A stretch of 64,000 bases of DNA, taken from NCBI GenBank assembly GCA_024274705.1, contig JAJSAL010000189.1:1-64000 (forward strand). Direction: 5' to 3'. Within the stretch, counting starts at the first letter, position 1. Each line of letters begins with the position of its first letter. Below the pieces are notes generated by a model, which did no database searches, was not told the DNA's origin, and worked only from the letters and a program-made list of their open reading frames with translations. Shown here one piece after another: positions 56,402-64,000 of the stretch. This DNA is from Spirochaetota bacterium (GTDB taxonomy: Bacteria > Spirochaetota > Spirochaetia > SPDA01 > JAJSAL01). Both the position numbers and the translations under genes were made by a program.

Positions 56402-59400
56402 ATGAAACAAAAACCTACTCCCGAGGAGTTCCAACGCATCTGTCCGGGCCTGGAGTCTACTTTTGTCAACGAACACCTGTCATCCCTGGATGAGGATTAC
56501 TTTCAGTCCTTTGAAGGTAAAAAGATTGCCGAACATGCAACCCTTTTATCCTGGATATCCGGGGAGAACCCCTGGAGGTGCTCCATAGAACAGGTTGACG
56601 GGAACGGCATCGAATGCACGATCCTGGCGTACGATTATCCTGCGGTGTTTTCCATGATCACCGGTCTCCTCTCAGCTACCGGCTTCAATATTGTTTCCGG
56701 AAGAATCTTTACTTATGCACGGCACAGCATGCAGGATCCATCGTCCTCCGGGTATTCCCGGCATAGATGGAGACGGCCCCCTAAGGTTGCACTGCCAAAA
56801 AGGAAAATCATCGATCATTTTACCGGCAGTCTCATCCGGGACATCAGTTTCAGCACCTGGAAAAATCATTTTCTGCACGATCTGAATGATCTCTTCCATA
56901 CCCTGGGTACCGGGGAAAGGGAAAGCATCGACCGCGCCCGCCTTAGAGTGAACGAGCGGGTTGTCCAGGCGCTCTCGGGGCAAACAATCGATGCCTTCAG
57001 CATGCTCTATCCCGTAGTGCTCGGCGATTTCGAAATCGGTACTACGACGACCCGGCTTCTGATAGAGGCGGAAGACACACCGTTTTTCCTGTACACCCTG
57101 AGCAATGCCCTCTCCCTTCACGACATATCAATCGAGCAGGTCCGGATCCGTACCAGGGGAAACCGTGTAGAAGATATCATAGAGTTTTCGGACCTCTTAG
57201 GGAATGCGGTGACAGACCGGGAGAAACTCAACAGGATCAAGATATCGGTGCTCTTCACAAAACAGTTCACCTATTTCCTGAGTAATGCTCCGGATCCGTA
57301 CAATGCTTTCAAACGGTTCGAGAATATGATACAGGAGATAGAAAAGAGTTCTTCCCAGGGATTTCTCGACTCGTTTCTCAAGGAGCCTGCGATCCTGCAG
57401 GACCTTGCGCGGCTCTTAGGAGCCAGTGATTTCCTGTGGACCGATTTTCTCCGTAATCAGTACGAAGCTATTCTGCCCATGCTGGAACAGGGTACCCGGG
57501 AAACCGAGTTCAGTCATTCCAGTATCGACCTGCCGGAGATACTGAGCAAGCAGTTTTCAAAGGACGGATCCCGGAAAGAAGAAATCCGTATTTTAAACCA
57601 GTTCAAGGACCGGGAAATCTACCTTATCGATCTAGACCATATCCTTTTAAAGAACCTGGATTTCCAGTTTCTCAGCAACAAACTGACAGCTCTTGCAGAA
57701 ACAGTGATCAACACCGCCGTGTCCTTAAGCTGGAAGCACCTGAAGAAGAGATTCGGGATTCCCGTAACCGTTGCAGGTCTGGATGCCAAATTTGCCGTCA
57801 TGGGTCTCGGAAAACTGGGGGGTGCGGCCTTAGGATATGCCTCGGATATCGAACTCCTCTTTATCTACAGCGACAATGGTGAAACCGACGGTAAGGAACG
57901 GGTGTCCAATTCCGAGTTCTTTGAACGTCTTTTCCGGGAAAGTGTGAACATGATCGAAGCGAAACGGGAGGGTATTTTCCATGTGGACTTACGGCTTCGG
58001 CCGTTTGGAAGCAAGGGTCCCCTGGCATGTAGCCTGGAGAATTTTATCCGGTATTTCGGCAAAGAAGGCTCAGCCCACAGTTACGAACGCCTCGCTCTTA
58101 TCAGAATGCGCTCCATCGGGGGTGATTATGAACTCGGGCGAAGAATCGAACGGATCAGGGACGAGATCATCTACGCCAGTCAGGATTTCGACGTGACCGC
58201 CCTTAAGGAACTGAGGCAGAAACAGTTTACCGCAAAATCCAAACCCGGAAGACTGAACGCAAAGTTCAGCCCAGGGGGGCTGGTGGATCTGGAATACACA
58301 GTCCAGATACTTCAATGTATCCACGGTAAAGACCACACCAATCTTCGGACACCGGGAATTCATGTAGCATTAGAGGAACTGGCCAAAGCAGGGGTGATGA
58401 GTGCAGAGGAAGCAGAGGAACTCACAGATACATACTATTTCTTCCGTAAACTGATTAACGGTCTCCGGATGCTCCGGGGAAACGCAAAGGACCTCTTCCT
58501 TCCGGACCTGGATTCCGAGGAATACCAGCACCTCGCGCGGAGAACCGGCTACACCGAGCAAGGCAACTGGGTCCCGCCGGCACAACAGCTCCACCTCGAA
58601 TTCGAAACCCGGGCTGCAACGATACGCACCTTTGTAGAGTCCCATATCGGCAGGGACTCCCTCCCGGGACCGCCGGTAGGTAATGCGGCTGACCTGGTTC
58701 TCTCTTCTGCTATCCCCGGTGAACTGAAGAAGAGGATTCTGAAAAGTGGCGGTGTGGTGAACACAGAGCGGGGATATACCAACCTGAAAGCTCTCTCCGG
58801 AGAAGGGGAGCGGAAAACCCTCTTTGCACGGCTGGCCATCCTGGCCTGGGACATCCTCAACAAGACACCTGACCCGGATATGGCTCTGAACAACTGGGAG
58901 CGGTTTATCCATTCCGTCAACGATCCGGCAGATCACTATCGTCAATTGCTGTCTCAGCCTAAACGGCTGGAAATCCTCCTGGATATTTTCGCCGGCAGTC
59001 AATTCCTGGCTGATACTCTGGCAAGAAATCCTGAGTTCCTGGCCTGGGTAACCGATCCGGGACATCTACACACGGTCCGCTCCGGATCAGCCATGGAAGA
59101 GGATATACACACGTTTTTTAAAGAGGCTGACAGTCATGAAGTATGGTTTGACGGACTCAGGAAGTTCAGAAGGCGGGAAACCCTGAGAATCGGGACCCGG
59201 GACATCTGCCTTAAAAAACCTATCCGGGAAATCGTTACAGAACTCTCCAACCTTGCAAAAGCAGTTCTCCGGCAGGCCCTGGCTAAATAATGGCAACGGT
59301 TCTGGAATGGTTCCGACGTTTTTCCCGGCACATTTGTCATCTTTGCCCTTGGGAAGCTGGGAGGAGGTGAACTGAACTACAGCTCCGACATCGACCTGCT

Positions 59401-60184
59401 GGGAGTATCCGTACCGGGGCCTGACTGGTCCGAAAATGCAGAGAAGATCCTGTTTCAGATCATGGAGGCTCTTTGCCGGGACCTCTCCAATCATACCACG
59501 GAAGGTTACGTGTACCGGGTGGACCTGCGGCTCAGACCCTACGGCCGTTCCGGGCCTATCGTCATCTCGAAACCGGCTCTCTTGAAATACTACCGGGAGA
59601 GCGCCGCCCTCTGGGAACACCAGGCCCTGTTAAGGCTTACACCCGTAGCGGGAGACCTGGAAGAGGGGTGCGCAATAGCCGAAGAACTGAAAAGCATGAT
59701 GCCCTGTACCTGGGATAGAACGGAAGTGGTCAACTCCATCGATACATTGAGGTCAAAAACAGTGCTCGCACTAAAACGATCGGTCCTTCAGGGGCTGGAT
59801 GTAAAAAACGGAGAGGGAGGCTTAAGGGATATCGAGTTCCTGGTTCAGGGATTACAGCTTATTCACTGCTGTTCTCATCCCGGGCTGCTCACCGGCAACA
59901 CCATGGACGGTTTGTTCCGGCTGGGAGAGCACAGCATCCTTCCCGCTTCAGTGGTCGATCACCTTACGGAAAGTTACCTTTACCTGAGGAGGGTGGAGCA
60001 TTTCATCCAGATCTACGACGACCGGCAGACCCACATGCTGCCCAGGGACCCCCGGGAGAGAAAAGCACTCCATAAGCGGCTGGAAGGAGATAATTCCGAT
60101 AGTGAAGACTTGTTGGAAAAAATCGAAAGGATGATGGCTTCGGTGCGGAAGGCGTATGAAACGTACCTGATCAATACGGTATAA
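56402..60184 (+). pseudogene. glnE: Glutamine synthetase adenylyltransferase GlnE with N-terminal ACT domains, split by in-frame TAA
   Basis: One frame of about 1260 codons from ATG 56402. Residues ~60-300 are an extension absent from classical GlnE (about 950 aa), holding two ACT-like segments (DYPAVFSMITGLLSATGFNI; RLLIEAEDTPFFLYTLSNAL). The first nucleotidyltransferase domain follows (GLGKLGGAALGYASDIELLF, ~470; HVDLRLRPFGSKG), with its helical region. Codon 963 (59288-59290) is TAA (QALAK-stop-WQRFWNG), in the linker before the second, adenylylating domain (ALGKLGGGELNYSSDIDLLG; RVDLRLRPYGRSGPI), which continues in the same frame to 60184. No ATG, GTG or TTG between the stop and those catalytic residues could restart it. 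Follows the NifA-like gene by 43 nt. A sequencing error is possible. Confidence 0.85.
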
Positions 60185-60187
60185 ATG

Positions 60188-60565
60188 TTACGTGCCGGGC
60201 TGCTCCCTGTCGTACCGCGCCATGATCTCCGGAAATTCGTAAAAAACCATGCCGGAATCGTCCACTTCCATGGTGACACGCAGGTTATCCAGCATCTCTT
60301 CTATCGCCTGTTCAGCACTTTTCATTCCCAGTCCTGTTTCCAGCACGATATCTGACAGAGTAATCCTTCCTTTCAGACGATCAGCCAGTTTAAAAATCCT
60401 GGATTCTGTTGTTTCCTCATCCTGCTTTTTTTCCCGGGTCTCGATCCGGCCGGGGAAAGAATCTTCTTCCAGGCCGTATCCACCAAACCTTCCGAACCTC
60501 GTTCTGCGGAAAATTATGCGGATGAATAAACCTATCAGCATGAGTGGCACGATCCAGAAAAACAT
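60188..60565 (-). CDS. Small membrane-anchored protein with winged-helix-like domain
   Basis: 125 aa from ATG 60565 (MFFWIVPLMLIGLFIRIIFR); GGAGGTGGT directly upstream fixes this start over a TTG 30 nt earlier. One N-terminal transmembrane segment; an acidic linker; then a C-terminal ~65-residue domain (IFKLADRLKGRITLSDIVLE, AEQAIEEMLDNLRVTMEVDD) that reads as a winged helix. Convergent with glnE, 3 nt apart. Family not recognised. Confidence 0.72.
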   Translation of the reverse strand: MFFWIVPLMLIGLFIRIIFRRTRFGRFGGYGLEEDSFPGRIETREKKQDEETTESRIFKLADRLKGRITLSDIVLETGLGMKSAEQAIEEMLDNLRVTMEVDDSGMVFYEFPEIMARYDREQPGT

Positions 60566-60673
60566 ACCACCTCCGTGAAAAAAGAAAAAACCCAATATCG
60601 TTTCCTTCTTGACCGTTTCCAGTTAATAATAACCATAAGATACAAAAAAAGCAATTACCGCGTTTCGGCGAGC

Positions 60674-60702
60674 TTGACGGCAAAACACAATTATCCTATA
60701 CA
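60674..60702 (+). promoter_or_regulatory. Promoter of the YgjP-like gene, predicted leaderless
   Basis: Plus strand TTGACG (60674-60679), 17-nt spacer, TATACA (60697-60702). Nine bases (ATCAAACAG) separate it from ATG 60712 and contain no Shine-Dalgarno. Confidence 0.7.
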
Positions 60703-60711
60703 ATCAAACAG

Positions 60712-61422
60712 ATGAACAATCGGCGAGAGAAACATACGGTACTGCTGGAAGGGAAACCCCGGGTTTATATCGTACGCAGGAACAGCCGGACCAGGATCAA
60801 TATTCGCATTTCCATGGATGGAGAGATTGTTGTATCCGCACCCGATCATGTTCCGGTGCCCAGGATCGAAGAGGCCCTTTTAAAGAGAGAATCCTGGATT
60901 CTTACACGTATCCGGAAACACCATTCCCTCCGCTCAACAGCATGGGATAGCCTCCGTTTCCGGGGCGTGGCGTATTCGATTCATGCGACGGGCATCCCTT
61001 CCCAGAGAATCATCATCGATGGGGCAAACAAGAAGCTCCTGGTACCGGAAGACCCTTCCACTTCTGAATCCGCGAGGGCCGGAATTATCAGCACCTTGAA
61101 GCGGGAAGCAAAATCGTATCTTTCAAAGAGGATTCAGACAATATCAGGTATCATCCAGGTACCCTATAAAGGACTTTTCGTCCGTAATCAGCGGACACGC
61201 TGGGGCAGTTCATCATATCTTGGAAACATCAATATCAACTGGCGCGTCATTATGGCCCCGGACAGGGTTATCGATTATCTTATTATCCACGAGCTGATGC
61301 ATCAGGTACACCGCAATCATTCAAAGCAGTTCTGGAAAGCTGTAGAGCAGGTCCTCCCGGACTGTCACCGGTTCGATTTGTGGCTCAAGAAGAACTCTTA
61401 TCTTTTAGCACTGTTTCGATAG
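60712..61422 (+). CDS. YgjP/SprT-like zinc metallopeptidase (DUF45)
   Basis: 236 aa. C-terminal HELMHQVHRNHSKQFWKAVE (~197-216) holds HEXXH plus the third His of the YgjP family; QRTRWGSSSYLGNININWRV just before it is the family signature. The N-terminal part (RRNSRTRINIRISMDGEIVV) is the usual beta domain. Cytoplasmic, biological substrate unknown. Its last 38 bp overlap the 3' end of the PRPP synthase gene on the other strand. Confidence 0.9.
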   Translation: MNNRREKHTVLLEGKPRVYIVRRNSRTRINIRISMDGEIVVSAPDHVPVPRIEEALLKRESWILTRIRKHHSLRSTAWDSLRFRGVAYSIHATGIPSQRIIIDGANKKLLVPEDPSTSESARAGIISTLKREAKSYLSKRIQTISGIIQVPYKGLFVRNQRTRWGSSSYLGNININWRVIMAPDRVIDYLIIHELMHQVHRNHSKQFWKAVEQVLPDCHRFDLWLKKNSYLLALFR

Positions 61423-62662
61423 AGGGCTCACTCAACATTCTCTGAATGATACTGCTGTTATCCAGGAGAGTGCTCAGGCTCTGATTGTGGTGGAGCCTGT
61501 AGATAATCCTGGCAAACAGATTTCCCACTTTTACCGATTCGAACCATTCCCTGTCCAGAAGATTGGAGCTGTGATACACACCGTTAGTACCGATAATACG
61601 GGAAAATACACCTTCCCGGTACGCCTGATCGAAATGTTTGATAGCATCCCCGGAAAAGAAGGGAAGACTTACAGCAGCAATAATGTGTTCAGCTCCCAGT
61701 TCATTCAGGTGCCGCATCGCCTTCAGCAGGGTGCCGCCGGTGCCGAGCATATCGTCCGCCATGAAAACCGTTTTCCCTTCAACTGAACCCAGCAGTTTCA
61801 TGCTTACAATATTACTCTGCCTGGCGTCTTCGCTCACTTTGGAATAATCCCGCTCTTTATACAACAGGGCCAGGGGTCTTCGTAAGTTACCGGCAAAATA
61901 CTTGTTCCTGTCTGCAGCACCCAGGTCTGGAGCAACAACGACAATGTCATCATGCTGCAGATCGATTATTTCAGATAGTTTTTTTACTATCTGATACGAA
62001 GCGTGAAGATTTTCCAGGCGCAGCGTGTTAAACGTATTTTCGATCTCCTTTGAATGAATATCCAGGGTAATCAGCCGGTAAACTCCCATTGCCTCCAGGG
62101 TCCTTCCGAACCAGGAAGCCGTCAGGGCTTCCCTTCCCTTCTTTATGTGCTGCCGGGAAAAGGGATACGCCGGCAGGGCAACTGTAACGGTTTCGGCACC
62201 TGCCTGATACGCCGCGTCTATCGTCACGAACAGTAGGAGTGCCTGATCATTCACAGACAGGGAATAACGTTTGTCGGAATCATTAAAACAGAGGGGGTAA
62301 TGGTTTTCCACATCCTGAACGATGTAGATGTCCATTCCCCGGATCGAGGAGAGAATCTCGGATTTGAACTCCCCGTTCGCAAACCGGGTGAACCGGACAG
62401 GTACTTTGAACTCCGGGGTCCTGTGTCCCTTCGTCTTTCCGTTGCCTCCGGTACCGGAAGAAAACATATCCGTCGTGAGATTGATACTCCGGATAATCTC
62501 CTGCCGTTCCAGTCCGTACTGTTTTGCAAGGTGGGAAACCCGTTTATTGAGCTTTCTCGAATAAATGCATTTAAGGTGTTCAAGAATCTCGTTGGTGAAC
62601 TCTTCGGCCCCGGGGCAGGCAATGATACCGAGGTCTGCCGCTTTTATCAGGCTCACGTACAT
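61385..62662 (-). CDS. prs: Ribose-phosphate pyrophosphokinase, long form
   Basis: 425 aa; makes PRPP from ribose 5-phosphate and ATP for nucleotide, His and Trp synthesis. The PRPP-binding loop is VFMADDMLGTGGTLLKAM (~292-309); RFANGEFKSEI, ITLDIHSKEI (usual DLH) and VVAPDLGAADRNKYFAG are the substrate and metal sites. Classical enzymes are about 315 aa; this one has an extra ~75 residues at the N-terminus and a longer middle. The start ATG at 62662 follows AAAGGG directly. Promoter candidate at 62684-62712. Confidence 0.9.
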   Translation of the reverse strand: MYVSLIKAADLGIIACPGAEEFTNEILEHLKCIYSRKLNKRVSHLAKQYGLERQEIIRSINLTTDMFSSGTGGNGKTKGHRTPEFKVPVRFTRFANGEFKSEILSSIRGMDIYIVQDVENHYPLCFNDSDKRYSLSVNDQALLLFVTIDAAYQAGAETVTVALPAYPFSRQHIKKGREALTASWFGRTLEAMGVYRLITLDIHSKEIENTFNTLRLENLHASYQIVKKLSEIIDLQHDDIVVVAPDLGAADRNKYFAGNLRRPLALLYKERDYSKVSEDARQSNIVSMKLLGSVEGKTVFMADDMLGTGGTLLKAMRHLNELGAEHIIAAVSLPFFSGDAIKHFDQAYREGVFSRIIGTNGVYHSSNLLDREWFESVKVGNLFARIIYRLHHNQSLSTLLDNSSIIQRMLSEPSIETVLKDKSSS

Positions 62663-62683
62663 CCCTTTAGAAGTCGTTATGCT

Positions 62684-62712
62684 AAAATAGCATGGGGGGA
62701 ACGGGTGGTCAA
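62684..62712 (-). promoter_or_regulatory. Putative promoter of prs
   Basis: Minus strand TTGACC (62707-62712), 17-nt spacer, TATTTT (62684-62689). The -10 sits inside a small inverted repeat ATGCTATTTTAGCAT. The predicted leader is only about 15-20 nt. Confidence 0.5.
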
Positions 62713-62725
62713 TATTGCCTGTTCA

Positions 62726-64000
62726 TCAAAGAAGGGAAACCGGCATCCCCATCAGTTTTTCTACCGCTTTTTCAGCTTCTTCCTGCCTGGTCCCGACGGT
62801 CCTGCGTATTTCACACAGGGCCTTTCGTGGAAGATGCAGGTTGAGCTTCCCTGTTGTACCGGAAGAAGTACGTTTTTTAAGGACATCTTCCGGATCCCGC
62901 CCTTTAAGCTCTGCAAGGTGTAGTCCCACCTCTCTATAGGCATCCCGGAAACTCATCCCCCGGAGGACTTGTTCTATGGCGGCATCAGTCGCAAAGATAT
63001 CCGGAGTAAACCCCTTGCGAAGATTGTCAGGCTTCACTACGAGTTTCTCAACCACCAGGGTCATCACTTCTACAATGCCAAGTCCCGTTTCCAGGCCATT
63101 AAGGAACGGTTCTTTTGTTTCCTGGAAATCCCGGTTATATCCTGAAGGGAGAGCCCGTATTATCATTTTTATCTGTTCCGTCCATGCTGAAACCGAAGCT
63201 GACCGGGCCCGTACCAGTTCGAGACCATCGGGATTCTTTTTCTGGGGCATAATACTGGAACCGGAACAGAGCTCATCCGGGAGGCTGAAATACCCGAATT
63301 CCGGGAGAGAAAACAATATCAGGTCCTGAGCGAGCTTGCTCGAAGTAAGGCAGATATGTTCGATACCGAAAAGGATGATAGACTCAAATTTTCCCAGGGA
63401 ATTATTTACGTAGAGTACATTGTTCTGCAGTTTCCGAAATCCCAGATCTGCTGCTACCTTTTCCCTGTCCAGATCGATGGGTACACCATAGCCGGCTGCA
63501 GAACCGAGAGGACTCTGGTTATTGAGATCGTAACCGGTTAAGAGGAGACTGAAACTATCGATACACTCTTCGGCAAAAGCGGCTGCCCACAACCCGACCG
63601 AAGAAGGCATGGCGACCTGGGTGTGGGTCCTCCCGGGCATGGGGACCGAGGCATACTTTTCCGCCGTGTTTAGAAGCATTTCTATAAGAACACACAGCTT
63701 TGTCATGTACAGGTGCAAAAATGACCGGGCATACAGCCTGAGAGCGGCTATTACCTGGTCATTCCTGGACCGGCCTGTGTGAATTTTTTTCCCGGTCTCA
63801 CCGAGACGATCTGTAAGAAATGATTCGATGGCTGTATGGCAGTCTTCCTGAGAAGGCTCGATCCGGAACGATCCGGAACGATGGAGATCGAGGAGGTCCA
63901 GGAACCCCTTCTTCAGGTCCGTCAGTTCTTTTCCCGTCAGGATGCCGATAGAAGCGAGCATCTCAGCATGGGCCGTACCGGCGACACAGTCTGCCGGAAT
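62726..64000 (-). CDS. argH: Argininosuccinate lyase, N-terminus beyond the window
   Basis: At least 424 residues; the frame stays open through 64000 (IPADCVAGTAHAEMLASIGI), so 30-60 residues are missing. Splits argininosuccinate into arginine and fumarate in the cytoplasm. The fumarase-superfamily signature GSSIMPQKKNPD is intact, as are HTGRSRNDQVIA, GRTHTQVAMPSSVG and SPLGSAAGYGVPID. Catalytic His and Ser are present. 63 nt upstream of prs in the same direction. Confidence 0.97.
   Translation of the reverse strand: MPADCVAGTAHAEMLASIGILTGKELTDLKKGFLDLLDLHRSGSFRIEPSQEDCHTAIESFLTDRLGETGKKIHTGRSRNDQVIAALRLYARSFLHLYMTKLCVLIEMLLNTAEKYASVPMPGRTHTQVAMPSSVGLWAAAFAEECIDSFSLLLTGYDLNNQSPLGSAAGYGVPIDLDREKVAADLGFRKLQNNVLYVNNSLGKFESIILFGIEHICLTSSKLAQDLILFSLPEFGYFSLPDELCSGSSIMPQKKNPDGLELVRARSASVSAWTEQIKMIIRALPSGYNRDFQETKEPFLNGLETGLGIVEVMTLVVEKLVVKPDNLRKGFTPDIFATDAAIEQVLRGMSFRDAYREVGLHLAELKGRDPEDVLKKRTSSGTTGKLNLHLPRKALCEIRRTVGTRQEEAEKAVEKLMGMPVSLL

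Noticed and set aside
57811-57870. SDIE instead of SDID in the first GlnE domain as an inactivating change
   Set aside because: The acidic ligand is kept and this variant is, to my knowledge, common in long GlnE forms, so it is not evidence of loss.

Overview
The window looks like the chromosome of a free-living or anaerobic spirochaete (class Spirochaetia, treponeme/Spirochaeta-like). This rests on several observations. A very long membrane-anchored coiled-coil protein is of the type annotated in spirochaetes as SpiroCoCo. The ribosomal operon runs secY-rpmJ-rpsM with no adk, map or infA between. RpoB carries Asn at the position equivalent to E. coli Ser531, the residue linked to natural rifampicin resistance in spirochaetes. 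Several genes have recognisable domains but no familiar name. Nearly all genes lie on the minus strand. No genus is claimed.

Layout. 1-790: tail of one gene, a tiny membrane ORF, and a decayed IS1380-family transposase. 789-6146 (-): a three-subunit molybdenum hydroxylase (xanthine dehydrogenase type) overlapping a hybrid histidine kinase that is split by an in-frame TGA. 6183-9751 (-): an HEXXH protein and three related LPP20-like lipoproteins, with a strong terminator between two of them. 9838-19619 (-): a CoA-binding protein, the 1189-aa coiled-coil protein, a HAD phosphatase, a secreted NlpC/P60-like protein, a membrane protein, der and ptsI. 19689-26626: a GerMN protein (+), then tlyA, ymdB, rny and a large membrane sensor with 63-bp coding repeats. 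26741-54600 (-): one continuous translation super-cluster from tRNA-Thr and tRNA-Trp/secE/nusG through rplKAJL-rpoBC, rpsLG, tuf, S10, spc and alpha genes to rplQ and a terminator. 54787-60184 (+): a NifA-like sigma54 activator followed by glnE, which carries N-terminal ACT domains and is broken by an in-frame TAA. 60188-64000: small genes, a YgjP-type metallopeptidase, PRPP synthase and the 3' part of argH.

How the genes fit together. The super-cluster makes ribosomes, RNA polymerase, EF-Tu and SecYE. It is not uniform: strong sigma70-like promoters lie before tRNA-Thr, rpsL and probably tuf, and its few intergenic gaps are dense in inverted repeats. The two most striking are a cloverleaf of stacked palindromes directly behind the rpoC stop codon, and a 450-bp tuf leader with a near-perfect 26-bp palindrome over its putative promoter. 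The NifA-like regulator and GlnE suggest nitrogen control, but glnE has lost its second catalytic half in this sequence.

The best leads are these two structured leaders, the recurrence of promoters whose -10 box sits 8-9 nt before an ATG without a Shine-Dalgarno (predicted leaderless mRNAs for ptsI and the YgjP-like gene), the ACT-GlnE fusion, and two independent in-frame stops in otherwise well-conserved genes. I did not find a clear defence, CRISPR, phage or secondary-metabolite system.
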